From NCBI GenBank assembly GCA_946614175.1, contig CAMOGP010000002.1, positions 1 through 35,497 of the forward strand: 35,497 bases of DNA, given 5' to 3'. Below, piece by piece: positions 1-7,794 of this stretch. Position numbers and translations under genes: made by a program. Origin of the DNA: an uncultured Prevotella sp. (lineage in GTDB: Bacteria; Bacteroidota; Bacteroidia; Bacteroidales; Bacteroidaceae). How positions within the stretch are numbered: position 1 is the first letter of the stretch; every line of letters starts with the position of its first letter. A model generated the notes under the pieces. The model was given only the letters and a program-made list of their open reading frames with translations. It did no database searches and was not told the DNA's origin.

Positions 1-2
1 AC

Positions 3-1004
3 GAACTGCCTGAGGGTGAGCTGCAGGGCGACATCCTGATGAATCTCGACTCAGAGCACTGGGGTAAGTTCGTCATTGGAAGCGCTGGTGGTATCGATGT
101 TACCGCCACTCTGGATTATAAAGAGGCAGAGACGGATGCTGAAGATGCAGCAGTACGTCTGACTGTGAAGAACCTGCGCGGAGGACACTCTGGACTGGAG
201 ATTCACGAGGGTCGCGGCAATGCCAACAAACTGATGGCACAGATGGTACGCGAAGCCATCGAGGAGCTGGATGCCCGTCTGGCTGTATGGCACGGTGGCA
301 ACATGCGTAACGCTATCCCTTTCAAGGCTGAGACAATTCTCACCCTGCCCAAGGAAAACATCGCTGCAATCAAGGAACTGGCCAAGGACTGGAAAGAAAC
401 GTTCAATGATGAGTTCAAGCTCATCGAACCTCAGGGTATTGAAGTTATCGTAGAGGAGGTGGAGACACCTAAGATGGAGATTCCTGTAGAGATTCAGGAT
501 AATCTGGTTGACGCTATCTATGCTTGCCACGACGGCGTGATTCGCTATATCCCTGCCTACCCCAACGTGGTGGAGACTTCTTCAAACCTGGCCATCATTG
601 ACATTGAAAGTGGCAAGGCCAGCATCAAGATTCTGGCACGCTCAAGTCGCGAGGATATGAAAGACTATATCGTGAAGACCCTGGAGAGTTGTTTCTCAAT
701 GGCTGGCATGAAAGTGGAGACATCAGGAAGCTATGGCGGTTGGGATCCCAATCCCGACTCCGAGATTTTGCACCTGCTGCTGAAGGAATACAAAGAACTG
801 TTTGGCGAAGATGGTATCATTCAGGTAGATCATGCCGGACTGGAGTGCTCTGTCATTCTGGGTAAGTACCCCTGGCTCGATGTTGTCAGCCTCGGTCCTA
901 CAATGAAATCACCTCACACCACCACAGAGCGTGCACTCATCAAGACTGTGGAGCCTTTCTGGACTCTGCTGAAGAAAACACTCGAGGACATTCCCTCTAA
1001 ATGA
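3..1004 (+). CDS. pepD: aminoacyl-histidine dipeptidase (PepD-like, M20 family), 5' truncated by window edge
   Basis: Frame open from base 3 upstream of the listed Met at 39; M20-like features (NLRGGHSGLEIHEGRGNANKLM, HAGLECSVILGKYPWLDVVSLGPTMKSPHTTTER). Confidence 0.85.
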   Translation, partial: ELPEGELQGDILMNLDSEHWGKFVIGSAGGIDVTATLDYKEAETDAEDAAVRLTVKNLRGGHSGLEIHEGRGNANKLMAQMVREAIEELDARLAVWHGGNMRNAIPFKAETILTLPKENIAAIKELAKDWKETFNDEFKLIEPQGIEVIVEEVETPKMEIPVEIQDNLVDAIYACHDGVIRYIPAYPNVVETSSNLAIIDIESGKASIKILARSSREDMKDYIVKTLESCFSMAGMKVETSGSYGGWDPNPDSEILHLLLKEYKELFGEDGIIQVDHAGLECSVILGKYPWLDVVSLGPTMKSPHTTTERALIKTVEPFWTLLKKTLEDIPSK

Positions 1005-1137
1005 GGAATGAGAAATGAGAAAAAAATGAGGAATGGAAATGAGAAATGAAGAAATGAGATGATAAGGTGTCTTTATTAAAAATAAAAAAATAATTGCACA
1101 GAAAGAAAATTTCTCATTTCTCATTTCTCATTTCTCA
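1002..1137. repeat. heptamer-based inverted repeat: left arm of TGAGAAA/TGAGGAA units (about 1002-1059), right arm of four perfect TTTCTCA units (1110-1137)
   Basis: Read directly. TTTCTCA is the reverse complement of TGAGAAA; the first left unit starts with the pepD stop codon TGA. Confidence 0.85.
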
Positions 1138-1147
1138 TTTTTATTTG

Positions 1148-1155
1148 TACCTTTG
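1148..1155 (+). promoter_or_regulatory. Bacteroidetes-type -7 element TACCTTTG, putative corA transcript promoter
   Basis: Match to TAnnTTTG upstream of the corA leader. Confidence 0.6.
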
Positions 1156-1185
1156 CACCCGTTAAACAAAAATACAAACAAAATT

Positions 1186-1221
1186 ATGGACGATTACCCG
1201 GCGGATAGTAACAAACGTTAG
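1186..1221 (+). other. short upstream ORF MDDYPADSNKR*
   Basis: ATG at 1186, TAG at 1219-1221, between the -7 element and corA. Confidence 0.4.
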
Positions 1222-1310
1222 GCCAGGGGATAGCGAGCAAGGCAGCTAATCCCTTTGCCGCTAAAATTGTGAATTGTCAATTATCAATTGTCAATTAAAA
1301 AAGGATTAGC
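1221..1310 (+). promoter_or_regulatory. putative switchable corA leader (two mutually exclusive helices)
   Basis: Helix A GGCcAGGGGATAGC(1221-1234)/GCTAATCCCTTtGCC(1245-1259); helix B GCTAATCC(1245-1252)/GGATTAGC(1303-1310) just upstream of ATG 1314. Confidence 0.45.
1265..1299. repeat. five imperfect 7-nt tandem units AATTGTG/AATTGTC/AATTATC/AATTGTC/AATTAAA
   Basis: Read directly in the corA leader. Confidence 0.8.
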
Positions 1311-1313
1311 ACT

Positions 1314-2240
1314 ATGAAGACTTACTGGAACACCCAAGGTGGGCTGAGCCAACTCCAAGAGTGGCAGCCTAATTGTTGGATACAAGTGACGTGTCCCACC
1401 GAAGAAGATCAGCGCGAGCTGGAAGAGAAATTCGGCATACCCGACTATTTTATCAGTGACATCAGCGATACCGATGAGCGAGCCCGTTATGAATATGATG
1501 ACGGATGGATGCTTATCATTCTGCGTATCCCGTATGTAAAAGAGGTGCGTTCAAGGACACCCTACACCACCGTGCCTCTTGGTATCATTCATAAGCGCGA
1601 CGTGACCATCACGGTGTGCTACTATGAGACAAACATGATGATTGACTTTGTGAGCTATCAGCAGAAACGCGGTGTTGGCTTTACAGACTATGTGGATATG
1701 ATTTTCCGTCTGTTCTACAGTAGTGCCGTGTGGTATCTGAAACGACTGAAACAGATTAACTCACTGATAGATAAGGCTAAGCGCAACCTGGATCAGAACG
1801 TGAACAACGAAAGCCTGATTGGCTTGAGCCGTCTGCAGGACTCGCTTACGTATTTCCAGACCTCCATCCGCGGTAACGAGACACTGCTGTCGAAACTGAA
1901 GTTTAAACTGCAGATTGACGAAATCGATGCCGACCTGATTGAGGACGTGAACATTGAGATGACACAGGCCCGAGAAACAACGAATATCTATGCAGACATC
2001 CTGGAGTCAACGATGGACACCTATTCAAGCATCATCAACAATAACATGAACACGGTGATGCGTACGCTGACCAGTGTGACCATCATCATGATGTTCCCCA
2101 CGCTGATAGCCTCGCTCTTTGGCATGAATCTGGTTAATGGCATGGAGAACAGCCCAATAGGATTCATCATCGCCCTCTTCATCTCTATTGGTGTATCTGG
2201 GGCTGCCTGGTGGTTCTTCCGCCACAAACGACTAATATAA
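1314..2240 (+). CDS. corA: CorA-family divalent cation transporter
   Basis: 308 aa; C-terminal TM helix followed by GMN motif region (FPTLIASLFGMNLVNGMEN) and a final TM. Confidence 0.9.
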   Translation: MKTYWNTQGGLSQLQEWQPNCWIQVTCPTEEDQRELEEKFGIPDYFISDISDTDERARYEYDDGWMLIILRIPYVKEVRSRTPYTTVPLGIIHKRDVTITVCYYETNMMIDFVSYQQKRGVGFTDYVDMIFRLFYSSAVWYLKRLKQINSLIDKAKRNLDQNVNNESLIGLSRLQDSLTYFQTSIRGNETLLSKLKFKLQIDEIDADLIEDVNIEMTQARETTNIYADILESTMDTYSSIINNNMNTVMRTLTSVTIIMMFPTLIASLFGMNLVNGMENSPIGFIIALFISIGVSGAAWWFFRHKRLI

Positions 2241-2261
2241 TCAGCAAAAAGATAAAGTCAG

Positions 2262-2334
2262 AAAAAGGTAAAACACCACTATAGCGTTAAAAAATGCAAA
2301 CATAGTGTGTTTTACCTTTTTACTTTTTTACATA
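2262..2334 (+). terminator. long hairpin downstream of corA with T-rich tail
   Basis: AAAAAGGTAAAACACcACTAT (2262-2282) / ATAGTGTGTTTTACCTTTTT (2302-2321), one bulged C, then TACTTTTTT. Confidence 0.75.
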
Positions 2335-2349
2335 TTAACCTTTTTTTAG

Positions 2350-2357
2350 TACCTTTG
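2350..2357 (+). promoter_or_regulatory. -7 element TACCTTTG upstream of the DUF349 gene
   Basis: Match to TAnnTTTG, 49 nt before ORF start 2406. Confidence 0.6.
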
Positions 2358-2405
2358 AAGCCTAAATTTGTGTGAACCAACCGAATCAGTAACTAAAAAA
2401 GTTAA

Positions 2406-4220
2406 ATGATGGACTCTCAAGAAAAAATCCTCGAACAGGGGAATCAAGAAGTTAAGGTCGAAGAGACCGCAGTAGAAACAACCGAAAACATTGCTTCACC
2501 TGCTGAAGAACGAAAGATTTACACCACCAAGAAAGAAGTTCTTGATCGTGTAAAGGAGATTGCTCACGGCGAGGAAGCTCCGCAGAAAGAAGAGGTGGAA
2601 TACCTGAAAACGGCATTCTACAAATTGCATATTGCTGAGCGCGAAGCACAGTTGAAGGAGTATATTGACGGTGGAGGCGACCCTGAAGCCTACCAAATCA
2701 CTCCCGATGAGGACGAGGAAGTATTCAAGGCTGAGATGGGCGTTATCAAAGAGCGCCGTCAGCAAATCTTCCGTGAGCAGGAGGCTGAGAAGGAGGAAAA
2801 CCTGAAGAAGAAGCAGGCCATCATTGAGAAGATAAAGGCTATGGTCACTTCACCTGAAGAGGCCAGCAAGACATACCAGGAGTTTAAGGCTCTGCAGCAG
2901 GAGTGGCGCGAGATTAAGGCTGTGCCAGCCGAGAGTGCCAACGAACTGTGGCGTAACTATCAACTCTATGTGGAGCAGTTCTACGACTTACTGAAACTGA
3001 ACAGCGAGGCTCGTGAACTGGATTTCAAGAAGAATCTGGAAGCTAAGACACGTCTGTGCGAGGCTGCAGAGAAACTGGCTGATGAAGCCGACGTAATCAG
3101 CGCTTTCCACCAGTTGCAGCAGCTCCATCAGGAGTATCGCGAAATTGGTCCTGTCAGCAAGGAACTGCGAGAAGAGATTTGGCAGCGTTTCAAAGCAGCC
3201 AGCACCGTTATCAACAAGCGCCACCAGCAGCACTTCGAAGATCTGCGTGCTCGCGAAGAGGATAATCTGACCAAGAAGACTGCCCTCTGTGAGAAAGTGG
3301 AAGCCATCAATGGAGAAGAGAACAAGGGTAGCGGCGACTGGGAGCGCCATACACAGGAGATTATCGCCATTCAGGCAGAATGGAAGACCATTGGTTTCGC
3401 TCCCCAGAAGATGAACGTAAAAATCTTTGAGCGTTTCCGCGCTGCGTGTGACAACTTCTTTGCCCGCAAGGCTGAATATTTCAAGACACTGAAAGACAGT
3501 TTCAAGGAGAATGCTGACAAGAAACGTGCACTGATTGAAAAAGCAAAGGCCTTGCAGGATAGCACAGAGTGGCGTTCTACGAGTGATAAGCTCATTGCTT
3601 TGCAGAAGGAATGGAAGACCATCGGTGTGGTGCCCAAGAAACTGGGTGACCAGCTGTGGGAAGAATTCCTTGGCGCATGTAACAAATTCTTTGAGGCTCG
3701 AAATGCTGCTGGTGCAGGGCAGCGTAATGAGGAGCACGAGAATCTGGAAAAGAAGCGCGACGTCATTGAGCGTCTGAAGGCTGCTGCCGAGGAGGCTGGC
3801 GATGGACTGCAGGAGAAGGTACAGAAACTGGTAGAGGAATACAACGCTATCGGTCATGTGCCCTTCAAGGAGAAAGACAAGATTTACGAGGAATATCATG
3901 CTGTGCTCGACAAACTATACAAGGAACTGAACGTGAGTGTGGCCAAGAAGCGTCTCAACAAGTTCAAGGACAACCTGAAGCAGGTAGCTGAACGTGGTGA
4001 GGGCGCACTGGACAATGAACGTCAGCGCCTGATGCGTCAATATGACAACCTGAAGCAGGAGATTCATACTTACGAGAACAACCTGGGCTTCCTGACTGCC
4101 AGCAGCAAGAAGGGTAACAGCCTCATTGAAGAGATGAACCGCAAGATTCAGAAGCTGAAAGACGATATGCAGCTGGTCAAGGAAAAGATTAAGGCTATTG
4201 ACGCAGAGAACAACGCATAA
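2406..4220 (+). CDS. DUF349-repeat protein
   Basis: 604 aa with about five copies of an EWK.IG.VP...LW..F..AC..FF type repeat. Confidence 0.85.
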   Translation: MMDSQEKILEQGNQEVKVEETAVETTENIASPAEERKIYTTKKEVLDRVKEIAHGEEAPQKEEVEYLKTAFYKLHIAEREAQLKEYIDGGGDPEAYQITPDEDEEVFKAEMGVIKERRQQIFREQEAEKEENLKKKQAIIEKIKAMVTSPEEASKTYQEFKALQQEWREIKAVPAESANELWRNYQLYVEQFYDLLKLNSEARELDFKKNLEAKTRLCEAAEKLADEADVISAFHQLQQLHQEYREIGPVSKELREEIWQRFKAASTVINKRHQQHFEDLRAREEDNLTKKTALCEKVEAINGEENKGSGDWERHTQEIIAIQAEWKTIGFAPQKMNVKIFERFRAACDNFFARKAEYFKTLKDSFKENADKKRALIEKAKALQDSTEWRSTSDKLIALQKEWKTIGVVPKKLGDQLWEEFLGACNKFFEARNAAGAGQRNEEHENLEKKRDVIERLKAAAEEAGDGLQEKVQKLVEEYNAIGHVPFKEKDKIYEEYHAVLDKLYKELNVSVAKKRLNKFKDNLKQVAERGEGALDNERQRLMRQYDNLKQEIHTYENNLGFLTASSKKGNSLIEEMNRKIQKLKDDMQLVKEKIKAIDAENNA

Positions 4221-4246
4221 CCAGACTTCCAACATATCAGAAACAA

Positions 4247-4281
4247 GAATCCCAGTCATTTCACAATGACTGGGTTCTTTC
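4247..4281 (+). terminator. intrinsic terminator after the DUF349 gene
   Basis: CCCAGTCATT tcac AATGACTGGG followed by TTCTTTCT. Confidence 0.8.
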
Positions 4282-4310
4282 TATATAAATTAGTATAGTC
4301 AGTAGTTTAG

Positions 4311-6236
4311 CTACACAGGAATTGCTATGACGAAACGAGCACCGGAAGTGTAGTTCTCGTCAAGCATCAAATCACCACCCATCATCTTAGAAAATTGCTT
4401 GGAGACAAACAGACCAAGTCCAAGACCTTCTGAGAAGCTATTGGCCTTGATAAACTGATTGAATATCTGACTGCGATGGGCGGCAGGAACACCAGGTCCA
4501 TTATCTTCTACAACGAAATGAACAAATCCGTTCACCTTCTGTACACGCACAATTATCAATGCCTCGGCCTCATGACCAGGAATGACACCATATTTCTTGG
4601 CGTTATAAAGTAACTCAGTGAGGGCTTTCAGAAAATAATCCTTATGAACATTGACAAACAAATCGTCAGCCACCTCTGTCCTTACCTGCAAAGCGACTTC
4701 AGGTTTTGACGCATGCTGATTGAATATGTTCACACTCTCATAGACAATACCATTACAAGACACACGATCTTCACAATCCACGACCTTACCAACATCCAAC
4801 GAGGATGCTGCTGTGAGCATATGCACCATACGCGAAATGGATGTTGCATTATGTTTCATCGTATCTGTGATTGTCACCATCTCCTCGTGAGGTATCACTG
4901 TATAGTCATCACGCAACACCTGTACGAACCCCATGATGATGTTCAGCGGTGTACGTATCTGATGAAGCACATTTTGCAAGAAGACAACCTGACGCTGGGC
5001 GGCCTCCCCTGCCTGCTGATTGGCATTGGCCAATTCCGTATTTCTGCGCTCTGTCTCTGCATTCACACGCTCCAAATGACTGATATGCTTTGCCAAGGAC
5101 TTCTGCATGGCAGAGAAGCTATTTTGCAAACGTCCAATAACATCCACGCGTCTGCTGTTTGGCAAGGGTACATCAAAATGGCCATCTGCAATATGATGTG
5201 TCTGAGAAGCCAGGCGATTCAAAGGATTGATAAACGAGTTCACGATGGCACGCAGGAAATACATCAGGAGAAACAATCCGATGACGAGCAATGGCACAAG
5301 GACATACAACAGTTTATCGTATCGGGAGAACATGTCGCTCTCAGAACAGATCAGGGCGATACTCCAAGGCGTATGTTCTAAAGGCTTATAGAATACCAGA
5401 CAATCATCGCCATCGACATTCACCTCCATGTAGCCCGTGTTTCTTGCCACCATCTCATGGCCTAAAGCTATCACGTCTGAGTGTTCTCGTGGATCTAAGT
5501 CATCGAAAATGGTTTTCCTAACCAGTTTCGTAGTGTCCGTATGAACAAAATAATGACCATCCTGCCCCAACATCATACAATAAGAATGCTCATAGGGCAC
5601 CTCTTCTGAAATAGCCGCCGTCAGACGCTTCAACGAAAGGTCGGTAGACATAATACCGATGGTATTACCTTCAAAATCCTTAATGGGCACACTATACGAG
5701 GAGATCCATTCTGACGTAGAGGAAGAACCGCCATCATTATCATCATAAGGATCAGTCCATACCGGTTCGTCAGCCTCATAAGCTTTCTTATACCACACCT
5801 TATTATAATAGTCATAAGGTTTCTCGCGTACAGTAATCACGCTGTCACCCTTGCGATAGGAGAATGCAGAGAAATAGTGACCATCCTGAGAGAAGAAGTC
5901 GGGCTCCATCGTAATAGAGCAACTACTGACACCAGGATTCAGCTGCACAACACGTTGCGTATAGGATAACAGGGAGTCTGGTGTCAGATTCTCGTCAATT
6001 TGCCACGTCATATTGCTGGTCACCGTCTGAATCTCATTCAGGAAACCGCCCACACGCAAAGAAGTATTTGCCAGCATGCGATCTGCCCGCTCAACGGCTT
6101 CCTGACGGAGCATTTCCCTAGACCACTTAAACAGAAGCCCCAGGGACACGACAAAGACCACCACGACAAAGGGGATAATGCCGATACCTAATCTCGCAGC
6201 CAGGGAATTATGTACTTTACGTATTGGTATTGTCAT
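4311..6236 (-). CDS. membrane sensor histidine kinase (dCache-like, HAMP, HisKA, HATPase), no receiver domain
   Basis: 641 aa; H-box LHQIRTPLN, N-box ELLYNAKKYG, G1 VEDNGPGVP, G2 GLGLGLF; periplasmic YSVPI...IGIMSTDLSL. Confidence 0.88.
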   Translation of the reverse strand: MTIPIRKVHNSLAARLGIGIIPFVVVVFVVSLGLLFKWSREMLRQEAVERADRMLANTSLRVGGFLNEIQTVTSNMTWQIDENLTPDSLLSYTQRVVQLNPGVSSCSITMEPDFFSQDGHYFSAFSYRKGDSVITVREKPYDYYNKVWYKKAYEADEPVWTDPYDDNDGGSSSTSEWISSYSVPIKDFEGNTIGIMSTDLSLKRLTAAISEEVPYEHSYCMMLGQDGHYFVHTDTTKLVRKTIFDDLDPREHSDVIALGHEMVARNTGYMEVNVDGDDCLVFYKPLEHTPWSIALICSESDMFSRYDKLLYVLVPLLVIGLFLLMYFLRAIVNSFINPLNRLASQTHHIADGHFDVPLPNSRRVDVIGRLQNSFSAMQKSLAKHISHLERVNAETERRNTELANANQQAGEAAQRQVVFLQNVLHQIRTPLNIIMGFVQVLRDDYTVIPHEEMVTITDTMKHNATSISRMVHMLTAASSLDVGKVVDCEDRVSCNGIVYESVNIFNQHASKPEVALQVRTEVADDLFVNVHKDYFLKALTELLYNAKKYGVIPGHEAEALIIVRVQKVNGFVHFVVEDNGPGVPAAHRSQIFNQFIKANSFSEGLGLGLFVSKQFSKMMGGDLMLDENYTSGARFVIAIPV

Positions 6237-7686
6237 CAGGATTCACAGTTTGATTATTCAAGGAAACTTCAATGGTCTTGTCAAGCAACCGAGTGACAGA
6301 ATGTGTGTGTTCAGCCATTTCGTTGACCATCTCGACCACTTCATCGTGACTCAAGTGGCTATGCTCCTTTGAGATTGTATCTACCAAAGTATTGATTCTG
6401 ATCACAGGTTGCACCATTTGACCAGTCATATTATGTACAAAAACAGATTTCAACCTATCGGCTTCACGTACCTTCTCACGTGCAACACGCAGCGCATCAT
6501 TCTGATGGTCAAGAACAGTTTTCCGCTGTTCGATGGTAGCCAGATAGCGACCTAACGAACGCTGCATAGCACGAAAACTCTTCTGCAGAGCTCCCACCTC
6601 ATCCTTACGGTAACTATCAGCAATGGGCTTATCAAAAAAACCTGCAGACAAACGCTGAGCAGAGAGGTCGAGCATTCGTAGCGGGCGCAACTGGAAATGG
6701 ATGTAATGCGAACAGTACAACAGCAAGACCAGCATGCCGCCAGCCATAATAAGAATCATTCGTTTCAGCAGGCGGTCGTATGTATCAAAGACATCCGACT
6801 TCAAACTGACGATGTTGGCTGTCCACCCCGTGTTTCTATAGGGCTTATAGAATACATAGCAGGGAGCGCCATATAAGGTCAGGGACATATGGCCAGTATT
6901 ACCCTTCAACATCACATCAGTCAACTGCTGCAGATTTTGATCAGGGTATTCCTCCAACTGTTCATAGATGGTACGCGCCTGCAAATAGGACGAATCGGGA
7001 TGGATGATAAACGTACCACTCTGATTCATCAAAGAACAAAATGTACGCGGGAAGGGGCGCGCAGCTTCAATCGTATGCGACAGCCACTCCAAGGAAATGG
7101 CCGACACAAAGACACCGATAACACGCTCATGTTGCCTGATGGGGATGCTATAACCCATAATCGGATATCCACCACGCAGGTTTTCTATCGTAGGGTCGCT
7201 CCACTGGGCCTCACCGGTAGAATATGGCAAGGAATACCATTCCTGTTCTGTATAAGGACGGTTTCCAAAATGATCAGACATAGAGATAGAGTCGGTGCCA
7301 CGATAAGAACAGAATAAAGTCTGGCAATCTTTATCCTCACAGAAAGAAGGGTCTAACGCAATAGCACATCCTACAATACTGGGATTGCTATCCAACATCT
7401 TACGGGTGAGGTATTGCAGGGTTGCAGGCTCATTAACATGATGCTCTACATTCCAGTGTATGTTTATGGAAGCCTTTTCTACAGCACGCAAACGATTATC
7501 AATTTGCTGTATCATACCGTCCAAGGCTACCTCAGACTTTGCCAAAGCCTCTTTCTTCACAGCTGTACGGGCATAATAGAACATAACCAAAAGAGCCGCC
7601 ATAAAGAATATGGCCACGAATCCCACAACACAAAGACTTAATCTTGCTGACAGGGATTTGCGTATAGCTAAGAGCAGGTCTTTCAT
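6217..7686 (-). CDS. dCache/HAMP sensor with degenerate DHp-like region and no ATPase domain
   Basis: 489 aa, similar to the 641-aa neighbour over its length; VFVHNMTGQMVQPVI aligns with VFLQNVLHQIRTPLN (His to Gly); ends before a CA domain; 20-bp overlap with the next gene. Confidence 0.8.
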   Translation of the reverse strand: MKDLLLAIRKSLSARLSLCVVGFVAIFFMAALLVMFYYARTAVKKEALAKSEVALDGMIQQIDNRLRAVEKASINIHWNVEHHVNEPATLQYLTRKMLDSNPSIVGCAIALDPSFCEDKDCQTLFCSYRGTDSISMSDHFGNRPYTEQEWYSLPYSTGEAQWSDPTIENLRGGYPIMGYSIPIRQHERVIGVFVSAISLEWLSHTIEAARPFPRTFCSLMNQSGTFIIHPDSSYLQARTIYEQLEEYPDQNLQQLTDVMLKGNTGHMSLTLYGAPCYVFYKPYRNTGWTANIVSLKSDVFDTYDRLLKRMILIMAGGMLVLLLYCSHYIHFQLRPLRMLDLSAQRLSAGFFDKPIADSYRKDEVGALQKSFRAMQRSLGRYLATIEQRKTVLDHQNDALRVAREKVREADRLKSVFVHNMTGQMVQPVIRINTLVDTISKEHSHLSHDEVVEMVNEMAEHTHSVTRLLDKTIEVSLNNQTVNPDDNTNT

Positions 7687-7696
7687 AAACTGAGTG

Positions 7697-7704
7697 CAAA
7701 GATA
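7697..7704 (-). promoter_or_regulatory. -7 element TATCTTTG (minus) for the sensor pair
   Basis: CAAAGATA on the + strand, 10 nt from start codon 7686. Confidence 0.6.
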
Positions 7705-7794
7705 ACCATTTTTTCAAAAAGAGCGTTGTTTCTACACACAATCTTTTATAAAAAAAAGTTATCCTTGCACCCCTCGTCGATTATTCTACGCGTT

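Noticed and set aside
1002-1299. CRISPR-like array
   Set aside because: Short 7-nt tandem units without unique spacers or cas genes.
2988-3899. 303-aa antisense ORF opposite the DUF349 gene
   Set aside because: Leu/Cys/Phe-rich composition of a shadow frame; no recognisable domain, promoter or signal; the + strand DUF349 protein is convincing.
6217-7686. 489-aa sensor as a frameshifted or truncated pseudogene of a full kinase
   Set aside because: The following gene has its own start, TM segments and sensor domain, and the partner's H-box is substituted rather than cut, so a single frameshift does not explain it.
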